Below are positions 1-6,362 of a DNA stretch of 7,581 nucleotides, one piece after another. The notes under the pieces were generated by a model. It did no database searches. It was given only the letters and a program-made list of their open reading frames with translations, and had not been told where the DNA came from. The stretch lies in the NCBI GenBank assembly GCA_031256615.1, contig JAIRQG010000052.1:1-7581 (forward strand), given 5' to 3'. A program made the translations under genes and the position numbers. The stretch is from Candidatus Methanoplasma sp. (GTDB lineage: Archaea > Thermoplasmatota > Thermoplasmata > Methanomassiliicoccales > Methanomethylophilaceae). Positions within the stretch are counted from its first letter, which is position 1. Every line of letters begins with the position of its first letter.

Positions 1-672
1 AAGGATCTGGACAAGGGGCTTTCCGATGAGGATATGGTAAGGATGACAAAAGAGGCCATCAGCGATGGGCAGAAGGTCGTATCGGTCTCTCTCACAAGCG
101 GTGTCTTCGGCAGCGTCGATGAGACGGTCGAGCGGTTCGTATCGTGCGTTTCGAAGCTCAGAAAGGCGTTCCCGGAACTTCCTATCGGCGTTGAGCCGTA
201 CGTTTCCGGTAAAGGACACATAAGAGCGCTGAAGGAAGCAGGGGCGACCGAGATCAAACTGAACATACAGTCTCCGAACAGAGCAATATTCGAGAAGGTC
301 TGCCCCGAATTGGATTATGATAACATAATCGAGATGCTCCTCTATTCGGTAGATGTCTTCGGATACGGCAAAGTGACATCAAACATGATATTCGGAATGG
401 GGGAGACCGATGAGGAGATCGAAAAGATGACAGAATTCCTATGCTCAAAAGGAGTGATACCGACATTCAGGGCACTGCGCATAAATCCGATGAACCATGA
501 CCATTTGGTATCGGCGATCGGCAGACAGCCGCCGGTAAGCGCAGACAGGGCGGTCAAACTTGCCAGGATGCAGAAGGAGAAACTTTCGGCATATGGCCTG
601 GATACAAGAGAGTGCCGCACCATGTGCATAGAGTGCACCTGTTGCGACCTTGTACCTTTCAGAGACCTTTGA
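1..672 (+). CDS. Radical SAM protein, biotin-synthase-related (5' end outside window)
   Basis: The frame is open from base 1, so the 223 visible residues are the C-terminal part of a larger protein; the ATG at 34 is internal. The visible part reads as the second half of a radical SAM TIM barrel: a strand and turn with GVEPYVSGKGHIRALKEAGA (about 58-77), then IKLNIQSPN (about 84-92), and SNMIFGMGETDEEI (about 126-139), the GxGET-type segment common in BioB/Elp3-like enzymes. The C-terminus carries a dense cysteine cluster (C205, C209, C212, C214, C215), which could hold an extra metal or iron-sulfur centre. The canonical CxxxCxxC motif would lie upstream of the window and is not seen. The closest family I can suggest is the archaeal biotin-synthase-related radical SAM group; the substrate is unknown. 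It converges on ncsA and overlaps it by 14 bases. Confidence 0.75.
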   Translation, partial: KDLDKGLSDEDMVRMTKEAISDGQKVVSVSLTSGVFGSVDETVERFVSCVSKLRKAFPELPIGVEPYVSGKGHIRALKEAGATEIKLNIQSPNRAIFEKVCPELDYDNIIEMLLYSVDVFGYGKVTSNMIFGMGETDEEIEKMTEFLCSKGVIPTFRALRINPMNHDHLVSAIGRQPPVSADRAVKLARMQKEKLSAYGLDTRECRTMCIECTCCDLVPFRDL

Positions 673-1579
673 TCCTTTTTTCAAGGGACGACTGAAGTTC
701 GCATGCTTTGCACGTATCTCCGAGAGTAGGCTCGCCGCAGGAGCACAAACGCAGGCCTGATGGCGGAAAATGTTCTGCAAGCATCGGTTTCAGGGTATCG
801 TATGATGCCAAAATGCTGAATTTGGACCCAGGCGACCTGTCCTCCAACTGATCCACGACATCTCTGTACTGGTTTCTCAGCGCTTCCATGTAGTAGGGGC
901 ATTCTCCGTTCCAGAAAGGTATCTCTGCAGTGATAGCATAGAGAAGGGACTCTTTCTCAGGTATCAGCCTCAGAGGATGGAATCGGGGGATCAGTCCGGG
1001 TTGTATCTTTGTGTGGGGACCGAGCCTTGCAAGACGTTCCACATCCCCCCTTACGAAATTCATCATTATCGATTGGGCCATATCGTCCAAGTTATGTCCG
1101 GTGGCAAGGTATTTTGCTCCCACGGCGCGGGCCTGGTCGTTCATAAGTTTTCTTCTGAAGACCCCGCAGTATGTGCAGGGGCTGTTCTCCCCGGACGCAG
1201 AAGCGATTCTGTCCATTTCCATATCCATCTCGGAGAAGGATCTGACGCAGGAAACGATGCCGCGTTCTTTGCAGAAGCTTCTGACAACATCCAAACTAGG
1301 AGGCCTGTATCCCCTGATCCCCTCATCGATCGATATGGCGTAAAGAGAGATGTCCTTCCTTTCCCCGAAAACGGTGTCGAGGATATGCAGGGTCACCATG
1401 CTGTCCTTCCCGCCGGATACCGCTACCGCGATCGTATCTCCCGGACGGACATCGATCTGTTTGCGGATCTCTTTCTTCACCCTTTTCTCGACGTACGTCC
1501 TGAAATGTTCATCGCACAGGTGCGACCCGTTGTATCTTATCAGGGTGACTGCCTCGCGGGAACACTGATCGCATTTCAT
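659..1579 (-). CDS. ncsA: tRNA 2-thiolation protein NcsA/TtuA-type (Ncs6/CTU1 family)
   Basis: This 306-residue adenine-nucleotide alpha-hydrolase (PP-loop) enzyme is expected to adenylate and thiolate U34 (or U54) of tRNA in the cytoplasm, with sulfur from a ubiquitin-like carrier. Visible domains are an N-terminal zinc finger (C3, C6, C22, H25), the PP-loop SGGKDS at 55-60, CTYCG at 135-139, ATGHNLDD at 159-166, and C227 in GECPY. C135, C138 and C227 match the three cysteines that bind the 4Fe-4S cluster in TtuA-type enzymes. A C-terminal zinc ribbon (CSCGEPT then CKAC, about 280-300) completes the family layout. I chose the ATG at 1579 because the zinc finger begins there, four bases after the cdc6 stop. 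An ATG at 1600 would add seven residues and overlap cdc6. It is the last gene of the nif3-cdc6-ncsA operon. Whether U34 or U54 is the target cannot be told from sequence alone. Confidence 0.9.
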   Translation of the reverse strand: MKCDQCSREAVTLIRYNGSHLCDEHFRTYVEKRVKKEIRKQIDVRPGDTIAVAVSGGKDSMVTLHILDTVFGERKDISLYAISIDEGIRGYRPPSLDVVRSFCKERGIVSCVRSFSEMDMEMDRIASASGENSPCTYCGVFRRKLMNDQARAVGAKYLATGHNLDDMAQSIMMNFVRGDVERLARLGPHTKIQPGLIPRFHPLRLIPEKESLLYAITAEIPFWNGECPYYMEALRNQYRDVVDQLEDRSPGSKFSILASYDTLKPMLAEHFPPSGLRLCSCGEPTLGDTCKACELQSSLEKRIKGL

Positions 1580-1583
1580 CTTA

Positions 1584-2768
1584 TCAGAGCTCAATCTCAT
1601 CGTCTGAGACGGGGGACTCCAGCAGATATTCCAGTTTTTTAGCCAGCTCTTTCGGGGGGATACTGGGTATCGAAATGTATGTGACCCTTCCTCCGTCGGT
1701 CTCGCTTTTCACCACAGTGTCCAAAAGATTCATTTTTTCCATATCCTGAACATATGTCCAGAACTGGGTGTGTTTCCTCGCGGTCTGCCCGTACTCTTCG
1801 CAGACGACCTCGTATGTCTTTTCCGCCCTGGTGATGCTTACGTACGGCTCACCTTTGATGGCGCGGGCTATGGACAGGAGAGCGATCTTCCTTTTCATGT
1901 CCAAGGTTGCAAGTTTGCTCTCTGACACGTTGCTGTAGATCAGCGCGTTCGCCGATCTGACGTCATCTGCCGTCAGCCTGCCGTCTTCCTTTCCCTCTGC
2001 GATGGCCGCCGCTTTTTCAAGTATCTCTATCACCAAACGCGCATCGCCGTATTCTTTTCCGATATCCGCCAAAAGATCGGCGACATCGACGTCGATGATG
2101 CCCGGCATCAAAGCTTCTTCTGCCCTTGCCAACACTATGTCCTTCAGCTCACTCTTTGAATATTTATCGAATTTTATCGCATTGGCCCTCTTGAAACTCG
2201 ACAGCGATGCGTTATCAAGCATCTCCGAGACCGGCACCTGCGAGATCATTATCATAGAGAGGGAGGAACCGTCCCGCATCTCCTCGGTGAATCTTGACAT
2301 CTGGTATACAATGTCGCTGTTGTTGTTCTTCAGGAGCACATCCACTTCATCCAGCACGAGGATCAGCGGTCTTGTTCTGGATTCCACATTCTTTTTTATG
2401 GTTCTCAGCATCTCATCCACGGAGAATCCGCGGTCCGGAAATCCGGGGTCGAAAGTGCGTATGATTTGAAGAAGCACTCCGTGCGCTGTATTCCTTATTC
2501 TGCAGTTGATGAAGACATAGTCCATCAGCTTGCCGTTGCCAGCACAATATTTCAGCATATCCTCGCAGAACCTTTTCGCGGTGACCGTCTTACCTGTTCC
2601 GACGCTCCCGATCAGGAATGCCGAGCACGAAACTCCGCTTGTCACCATCGGTCTGAAAAGCATTTCCAAACGGTGCATCTGATCTTCCCTGTGGACCAGT
2701 TTTACGGGGACATAGTCGAAGGACAGTTTCTTAACATCCTTGATTATCGCGGAGGATCTTTCGAACAT
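1584..2768 (-). CDS. cdc6: Orc1/Cdc6-type replication initiator AAA+ ATPase
   Basis: This 394-residue protein is expected to bind origin repeats and load the MCM helicase. The AAA+ core shows Walker A GSVGTGKT at 54-61, Walker B LILVLDEVD with DEVD at 140-143, a sensor-1 strand about 170-176, and sensor 2 GDAR at 240-243. After an Orc/Cdc6-like lid, a C-terminal winged-helix domain spans about 285-380 (KRKIALLSIARAI, then a helix-turn-helix with a QFWTYVQDMEKMNLL-like recognition region). Length fits archaeal Orc1/Cdc6. The ATG at 2768 is preferred over 2843: it lies 2 bases after the nif3 stop, has AGGA 7 bases upstream inside the last nif3 codons, and MFERSS... is a family-like N-terminus. 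The extra 25 residues from 2843 would lie inside nif3. The sensor-1 end reads ISQ where Orc/Cdc6 proteins often have Asn, so this may be a divergent paralog rather than the main initiator. Confidence 0.87.
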   Translation of the reverse strand: MFERSSAIIKDVKKLSFDYVPVKLVHREDQMHRLEMLFRPMVTSGVSCSAFLIGSVGTGKTVTAKRFCEDMLKYCAGNGKLMDYVFINCRIRNTAHGVLLQIIRTFDPGFPDRGFSVDEMLRTIKKNVESRTRPLILVLDEVDVLLKNNNSDIVYQMSRFTEEMRDGSSLSMIMISQVPVSEMLDNASLSSFKRANAIKFDKYSKSELKDIVLARAEEALMPGIIDVDVADLLADIGKEYGDARLVIEILEKAAAIAEGKEDGRLTADDVRSANALIYSNVSESKLATLDMKRKIALLSIARAIKGEPYVSITRAEKTYEVVCEEYGQTARKHTQFWTYVQDMEKMNLLDTVVKSETDGGRVTYISIPSIPPKELAKKLEYLLESPVSDDEIEL

Positions 2769-2770
2769 CG

Positions 2771-3733
2771 TCAATTCCTGCTGAACCTCATGAATCCTGA
2801 GCACCCGAACACTTCGATGCCCTTCTTCTCCCATACGTCGCATATTCTGTTTATCCCGAGAGAATCGGATGCCATGTGCCCGGAGATGACCATATTGATG
2901 TGGTGTTTCTTCGCTTCGTCCAGATGGCTTTCCGGGAAGTGCATTCCGACGACGGTCCCGACTCCGGCAGCGGCAAGTTTCTCATATATCTCTTTCGGAC
3001 CGGATGTTCCGCCGGTCATCTTCGCTATTATCCTTCCGCAGCGGCTCTTCTTGCCGCCTGACATGATCTTCGGCGGGTCGTTGTATTTCGATGCCTGCTG
3101 GAACTCCGGTTCCCTCATCAGTATATCGACCACATCCTCAAGATATTTCGGCTGGCTCTTTTCGAAGAGGTCTTCCAGATAAAGCTGCACCATATTGTCG
3201 GCCGGCGAATGTATGTTGAACATAAGCACGTTCATCAGCCTGGCCGCATCTACGGACTGGTTATAATTGGAGCCGAGGACATTCCTTGATACTTCGTCCA
3301 TTCTTGCCTTCATAAGGCCTTCTGTGATGTTAATGGGGATCCCGACGTCATGGAACATGTCCGTCTGCATCCACATGACCTCCGGGAAAGGTGTCTTGGA
3401 TATGCCGATAGGATGGTGAGCTACGACAGCCGAGATCTTCTGCCCTTTTTCTTTAAGGCGGTCCGCAAGCATGATCTCTCCTGTCCCGATGTCGATGCCC
3501 CACATGAACCTCTCCGCCTCCGTTTCCTTCGCAAGTTCCTCTCCCCAAGAGAGCCGGGAGTCTGCGTAGGGGTTCCACAGCCTTTCTTTATCGAAATATT
3601 CTTTCTTGTCATCCTGAAGCTTCTCGTACTCTTCTTTGGCGTTCTTGAGGGCAAGATCGATCTCCTCTTTCGGTCGGGGATCGTTCTCGATACCTGTTTC
3701 TATCGCCAGTTTGTAGGCATCATAGACTTTCAT
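2771..3733 (-). CDS. NIF3-like (NGG1p-interacting factor 3) protein
   Basis: The 320-residue product resembles the archaeal/bacterial proteins annotated as NGG1p-interacting factor NIF3, a family with a two-metal centre whose biochemical role is unsettled. Family marks are an N-terminal charged helical region (about 18-75), GIDIGTGEI at 79-87, the metal-binding AHHPIG at 105-110, DVGIPINITEG in the middle, a PADN segment, TGGTSG..EIYEKLAAAGVGTVVGMH, and near the end INMVISGHMASDSLGIN with H286 and D290. These histidines and the aspartate occupy the positions that bind the dinuclear metal in NIF3 proteins, though classical members have GHxxSE rather than GHxxSD. No signal peptide or membrane segment is seen. 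It is the first gene of the operon with cdc6 and ncsA. No Shine-Dalgarno precedes the ATG at 3733. Confidence 0.75.
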   Translation of the reverse strand: MKVYDAYKLAIETGIENDPRPKEEIDLALKNAKEEYEKLQDDKKEYFDKERLWNPYADSRLSWGEELAKETEAERFMWGIDIGTGEIMLADRLKEKGQKISAVVAHHPIGISKTPFPEVMWMQTDMFHDVGIPINITEGLMKARMDEVSRNVLGSNYNQSVDAARLMNVLMFNIHSPADNMVQLYLEDLFEKSQPKYLEDVVDILMREPEFQQASKYNDPPKIMSGGKKSRCGRIIAKMTGGTSGPKEIYEKLAAAGVGTVVGMHFPESHLDEAKKHHINMVISGHMASDSLGINRICDVWEKKGIEVFGCSGFMRFSRN

Positions 3734-3870
3734 ATGCTTTTGGATAAGGAAAGGATAATAGATAATCTTATCAGAAACAGCACGCCTCTTTTGATAAGCA
3801 AGTCTTCAGATTGAAAGACGGGCGGCCCGTCATAATGAAGGAGGAAGGCGTTTAGATCTATACACTGGCT
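3734..3870 (-). other. Leader region of the nif3-cdc6-ncsA operon
   Basis: This is the transcribed leader if the TATA box at 3871-3878 is used (start expected near 3849). It contains a perfect 7+1+7 palindrome at 3817-3831 and a smaller one, GATAATCTTATC, at 3761-3772, among several further GATAA/TTATC words. A possible 20-codon ORF runs on the minus strand from the ATG at 3833 to a TGA at 3771; it has three cysteines near its end but no Shine-Dalgarno, so translation is unproven. The leader could carry transcriptional or translational control; none is demonstrated. Confidence 0.4.
3817..3831. repeat. Perfect inverted repeat GACGGGC-G-GCCCGTC
   Basis: Two 7-base arms flank a single central G, giving a compact operator-like palindrome. 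As RNA it could only form a shorter stem of about 5 base pairs with a 5-base loop. It lies between the candidate TATA box and the nif3 start codon, a usual place for an archaeal repressor to block transcription. It is notably G+C-rich against its surroundings. Confidence 0.6.
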
Positions 3871-3885
3871 AATTTATACTTGTAC
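3871..3885 (-). promoter_or_regulatory. Candidate TATA box for the nif3-cdc6-ncsA operon
   Basis: On the minus strand this reads GTACAAGTATAAATT. TATAAATT (3878-3871) fits the archaeal TATA consensus and the purine-containing ACAAG before it may be a weak BRE. It predicts transcription starting about 25 bases further, near 3849, and a leader of roughly 115 bases before nif3. Confidence 0.4.
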
Positions 3886-3997
3886 AATAAATCAGTAGCA
3901 GCATGGCGTTTGTGTAGAATGCATCAGAAGAAATATCGAACCCATACCGGAAAAAAGCGGACGAACCTTCAAAATCCGTCCCGGTTGCAAGGCGTCT

Positions 3998-4338
3998 TCA
4001 CGGACCAAGTAGATCGATCGGGACCACCATCACTCCGTCCGGTCGCGTATACGCGAGGCCGTTGGTGGCGTACAAGACCATAAGGAATGACGGTGCTCCG
4101 ACCTCATCGGCCACCTTGGCTTTCAGTTTCAGAAGGTTGGATGCCGCATCATCGACCTTTGATGTTCCCATTTTCACTTCCACCGCCGCCCACCCGCCAT
4201 CGTCAAGGACGATGATCTCATCCACTTCCAGGCCTGTGTTGTCGCGGTAATGGAACACCTCTCCTTTCAAATAGCATCGATCACCCTTTTACGGTACAGT
4301 GGTTTGATACCAAAGCCATCATTCTGGCTTATTTGCAT
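3998..4338 (-). pseudogene. Remnant of a DUF4143-type AAA ATPase with the core deleted
   Basis: Bases 4288 down to 3998 encode about 96 residues matching the C-terminal end of DUF4143 ATP-binding proteins: GEVFHYRDN, GLEVDEIIVLDDGGWAAVEVKMG (the PD-(D/E)XK-like E-x-D...E-V-K pattern), and the terminal SFLMVLYATN, AYTRPDGVMVVPIDLL. The frame is closed upstream by TAA at 4291-4289 and its first usable codon is a TTG at 4270, not a convincing start. In another frame an ATG at 4338 begins a 23-codon stretch ending in LYRKRVIDAI, which resembles the N-terminus of these ATPases, before a TGA at 4269-4267. The simplest reading is one gene that lost about 300 internal codons, including Walker A and B, with a frameshift at the join. 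The C-terminal assignment is strong; the N-terminal remnant is inference. It is divergent from the intact DUF4143 gene at 4548. Confidence 0.75.
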
Positions 4339-4370
4339 GATATGATATATCACTTACATAATTTGTAAGT
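4338..4370. repeat. Two adjacent palindromes in the divergent control region
   Basis: TGATAT-gat-ATATCA spans 4338-4352 and ACTTACA-taatt-TGTAAGT spans 4352-4370; both are perfect in the arms and share base 4352. They sit directly upstream of the putative minus-strand start at 4338, so they may be operators of the decayed ATPase gene or of the divergent gene at 4548. Confidence 0.55.
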
Positions 4371-4408
4371 TTGCAATAATAAAAAATGTTGATTTGCAAT
4401 AATAAAAA
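4370..4408. repeat. Duplicated 16-mer TTTGCAATAATAAAAA
   Basis: Identical copies occur at 4370-4385 and 4393-4408, 23 bases start to start. A third TTTGCA word is at 4332-4337. The second copy is followed by an A/T inverted repeat (ATAAAAAA at 4412-4419, TTTTTTAT at 4425-4432). Bases 4381-4440 contain only 7 G or C out of 60. The function is unknown; a regulator site or a DNA-unwinding element are both possible. Confidence 0.6.
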
Positions 4409-4461
4409 TTTATAAAAAACAATTTTTTTTATTTCCTAATCCAAAATCCTGCGCATTTATT

Positions 4462-4514
4462 CCAAATATAATGGGTAATTTCTCATTCAATGTAAAAATA
4501 ACCAATTATAATGG
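4462..4514. repeat. Two CCA-N7-TGG boxes 40 bases apart
   Basis: CCAAATATAATGG at 4462-4474 and CCAATTATAATGG at 4502-4514 match at 12 of 13 positions and have dyad ends. A degenerate third copy at 4542-4554 keeps the same 40-base step (10 of 13 against the first box) and covers the start codon at 4548. The second box abuts the BRE/TATA element, so a protein bound there would compete with basal factors. Confidence 0.5.
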
Positions 4515-4527
4515 AAATATTTATATC
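4513..4527 (+). promoter_or_regulatory. BRE/TATA promoter, probably leaderless, for the DUF4143 ATPase
   Basis: GGAAA (4513-4517) followed by TTTATAT (4520-4526) is a good archaeal BRE plus TATA box. Transcription would begin about 25 bases downstream, at or next to the ATG at 4548. No Shine-Dalgarno precedes that ATG, which agrees with a leaderless message. Confidence 0.6.
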
Positions 4528-4547
4528 ATTCTTAAATTATTTCTAAT

Positions 4548-5762
4548 ATGATGGAACAATTAGATAAAACTCTGCCCCGTAAGGACTATCTCAAAAAACT
4601 GGCGGAGGGAAAGGACCGCACTGACACCGTAAAGATCGTGACAGGCATGAGAAGATGCGGTAAATCCGTTCTTATGAGACAGTTCATAGAAGAGCTAAAG
4701 AGGTCAGGTGTCGGAGAGGACAGGATATTTTATTTGAACTTCGAATCAGAGGATTATCAGGACCTTACTGATTATAAGGAAGTGACGGAGATCCTGCGAA
4801 ACAATGTAAGCAAAAAGGACAGAACATATGTACTGTTTGATGAGATACAAAGAATAGATGGATGGGAGAAGAACATCAATGCCCTCATGGTCGATTATAA
4901 CGCAGACATCTACATAACAGGGTCGAACGCATATTTGCTTTCATCCGAGCTGGCAACATATGTTTCAGGGAGATACATAGAGTTGAGAATGCTGCCTCTG
5001 TCGTTCAAGGAGTATATTGAGATCAATCCTGTTTCGAATGAAAAGAGCACGGAGTCCAGATTCGAAGATTATCTCCGTTATGGGGCGCTGCCCATTATCA
5101 GGCCTGATATGAGCGGCCCCGAGTATATCAAAGGCCAGCTTGAGGGAGTTTATAATACGGTCTTGGTAAAGGATGTTGCCACCCGGCTAAATCTCAGGAA
5201 TGTTGACGGCATAAGGAAGATATCCAAATATCTATTCTCAAACGTAGGCAACCTGACAAACATGGCATCGATAGCGGAAGCATTGAAAATATCAGATACA
5301 ACGGTCAAAAAATACGTGACCGCGCTGGGAGACGCATACTTGTTCTACAAAGCCAACAGATTCGATGTCAAAGGAAAGAAGATACTGGAAAGCAATGAGA
5401 AATACTATGCCTCAGATACCGGAATAAGGAATATGATGCTCGGCTGGTCGCATGGAATGGACATCGGAAGACTGATCGAGAATGTTGTCTATCTTGAACT
5501 TATAAGAAGAGGATACGAGGTCGTCGTAGGAAATTACAGGGACTGGGAGATAGACTTCACGGCATCTAAGATGGGCGATGTGGAGTACTATCAGGTCGCA
5601 CAGAGCATTATGGATCCATCAACAGCGGAAAGAGAGGCAAGATCCCTTGACGCAGTGAAAGACAACTATCCAAAGACCATATTATCCATGGATCGCGTGA
5701 AGATGGATCCCGGGAAGGGGATACGGCACGTTAATGTCATCGATTGGCTGCTCGGACAGTGA
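4548..5762 (+). CDS. AAA (AAA_14) / DUF4143 ATP-binding protein
   Basis: This intact 404-residue protein belongs to the archaeal ATPases that pair an AAA_14 domain with a C-terminal DUF4143 domain. Walker A GMRRCGKS is at 33-40, Walker B YVLFDEIQ at 94-101, followed by ITGSNAYLLSSELATYVSGRY (about 118-139) with the usual sensor and arginine-rich segment, then LPLSFKEY. The middle (about 210-270) looks like the helix-turn-helix part of the family. The end (about 320-350) has EIDF...YYQVAQS, a PD-(D/E)XK-like fold in which the catalytic E-x-K is Q-V-A, common in DUF4143 and suggesting weak or no nuclease activity. The biological role is unknown; related genes are often numerous and variable in archaeal genomes. 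Start: the ATG at 4548, with a second ATG at 4551 equally possible. Its distance from the TATA box indicates a leaderless message. It may be a paralog of the pseudogene at 3998-4338. Confidence 0.85.
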   Translation: MMEQLDKTLPRKDYLKKLAEGKDRTDTVKIVTGMRRCGKSVLMRQFIEELKRSGVGEDRIFYLNFESEDYQDLTDYKEVTEILRNNVSKKDRTYVLFDEIQRIDGWEKNINALMVDYNADIYITGSNAYLLSSELATYVSGRYIELRMLPLSFKEYIEINPVSNEKSTESRFEDYLRYGALPIIRPDMSGPEYIKGQLEGVYNTVLVKDVATRLNLRNVDGIRKISKYLFSNVGNLTNMASIAEALKISDTTVKKYVTALGDAYLFYKANRFDVKGKKILESNEKYYASDTGIRNMMLGWSHGMDIGRLIENVVYLELIRRGYEVVVGNYRDWEIDFTASKMGDVEYYQVAQSIMDPSTAEREARSLDAVKDNYPKTILSMDRVKMDPGKGIRHVNVIDWLLGQ

Positions 5763-5796
5763 TAGTTCTGCCTTCCTCTCAGACCATAACTGTAAT

Positions 5797-5811
5797 CACA
5801 TTGAAAATGTG
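5797..5811. terminator. Hairpin between convergent genes, possible bidirectional terminator
   Basis: CACATT-gaa-AATGTG forms a 6-base-pair stem with a 3-base loop in the 57-base gap between the DUF4143 ATPase (+) and the Fic gene (-). There is no long T-run beside it, so a terminator role is a guess from position and symmetry. Confidence 0.35.
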
Positions 5812-5819
5812 CCGGTTTG

Positions 5820-6362
5820 TCACTTCCATGCATATCTTGCATCTTTGTAGCTGCCGATCTTCTCGATCTTGCCTTGTTTCTGAAACTTTGCCAATTTCGC
5901 TTCGATCGTCGTCCGGCTGATATCAGGAAGAAGCTCTTCTATCTCTTTCTTCGAGATCGGCCCGATACTGTTCTTTATTATTGCCTCTATGCGGTTGCCT
6001 TTGTTCGCTTTTTTATCTCCGACCACGTCAAACCTTCTGTCGAGCTCTTTGCAGCATGCGAACAGAGTGAGAATGAAGTTCTCTATGAATGGGATGTAAT
6101 CATTGCTGTTCGTGTGCCAGCCGTCCGATGATCTTCTCAGTGATTCATAGTATCTTTCCTTGGATTCGTTGATCTGTCCTTCGAATGATATGTACTTGCC
6201 TGTGTCAATACCGTTCTTGTACATCAGAAGAAGGGTCAGGAGTCTGGACATCCTCCCGTTGCCGTCTGAGAACGGATGTATGCACAGGAAATCCAAAATA
6301 AAACATGGTATGAGGATCAGCGGATCTATTCCCGCATCGCCTCTAGGAGGTAACGGCCCCAA
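5820..6362 (-). pseudogene. Fic-domain AMPylase-type protein, N-terminus lost
   Basis: The frame encodes a Fic core with the catalytic motif HPFSDGNGR (29-37 counting from the TTG at 6362), preceded by the helix DPLILIPCFILDFLCI and followed by MSRLLTLLLMYKNG, GKYISFEGQINESKERYYESL and GWH. A C-terminal winged helix (about 120-178) resembles those of the common Fic-HTH proteins. Such proteins normally run to about 320-380 residues; here only about 170 are authentic. Homology appears to begin near base 6333; the first ten residues (MGPLPPRGDA) come from the adjoining G+C-rich segment and the TTG is not a credible start. Lost are the N-terminal Fic_N region and the place where the inhibitory helix sits. 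The catalytic histidine and the phosphate-binding residues remain, so if expressed from a fused start the protein could be active and unregulated, but decay is the simpler view. Confidence 0.8.

Noticed and set aside
977..1642. Long open frame on + opposite ncsA
   Set aside because: It is antisense to a gene with clear PP-loop and zinc-finger motifs; its translation has no recognisable domain.
2466..3182. 238-codon open frame on + across the cdc6/nif3 junction
   Set aside because: Both minus-strand genes have strong family motifs; this frame shows no domain and is a shadow.
3880..4083. 67-codon open frame on + before the ATPase remnant
   Set aside because: No ribosome-binding site, arginine-rich random-looking translation, and it overlaps the DUF4143 C-terminus in antisense.
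4370..4408. CRISPR array
   Set aside because: Only two copies of a 16-mer with a 7-base gap; no regular repeat-spacer structure and no cas genes.
4423..4430. T8 run as an archaeal terminator
   Set aside because: It is not downstream of any plus-strand gene; it is part of the A+T-rich control region.
5817..6131. 104-codon open frame on + across the Fic gene
   Set aside because: It mirrors the Fic winged-helix coding and has no family signature.
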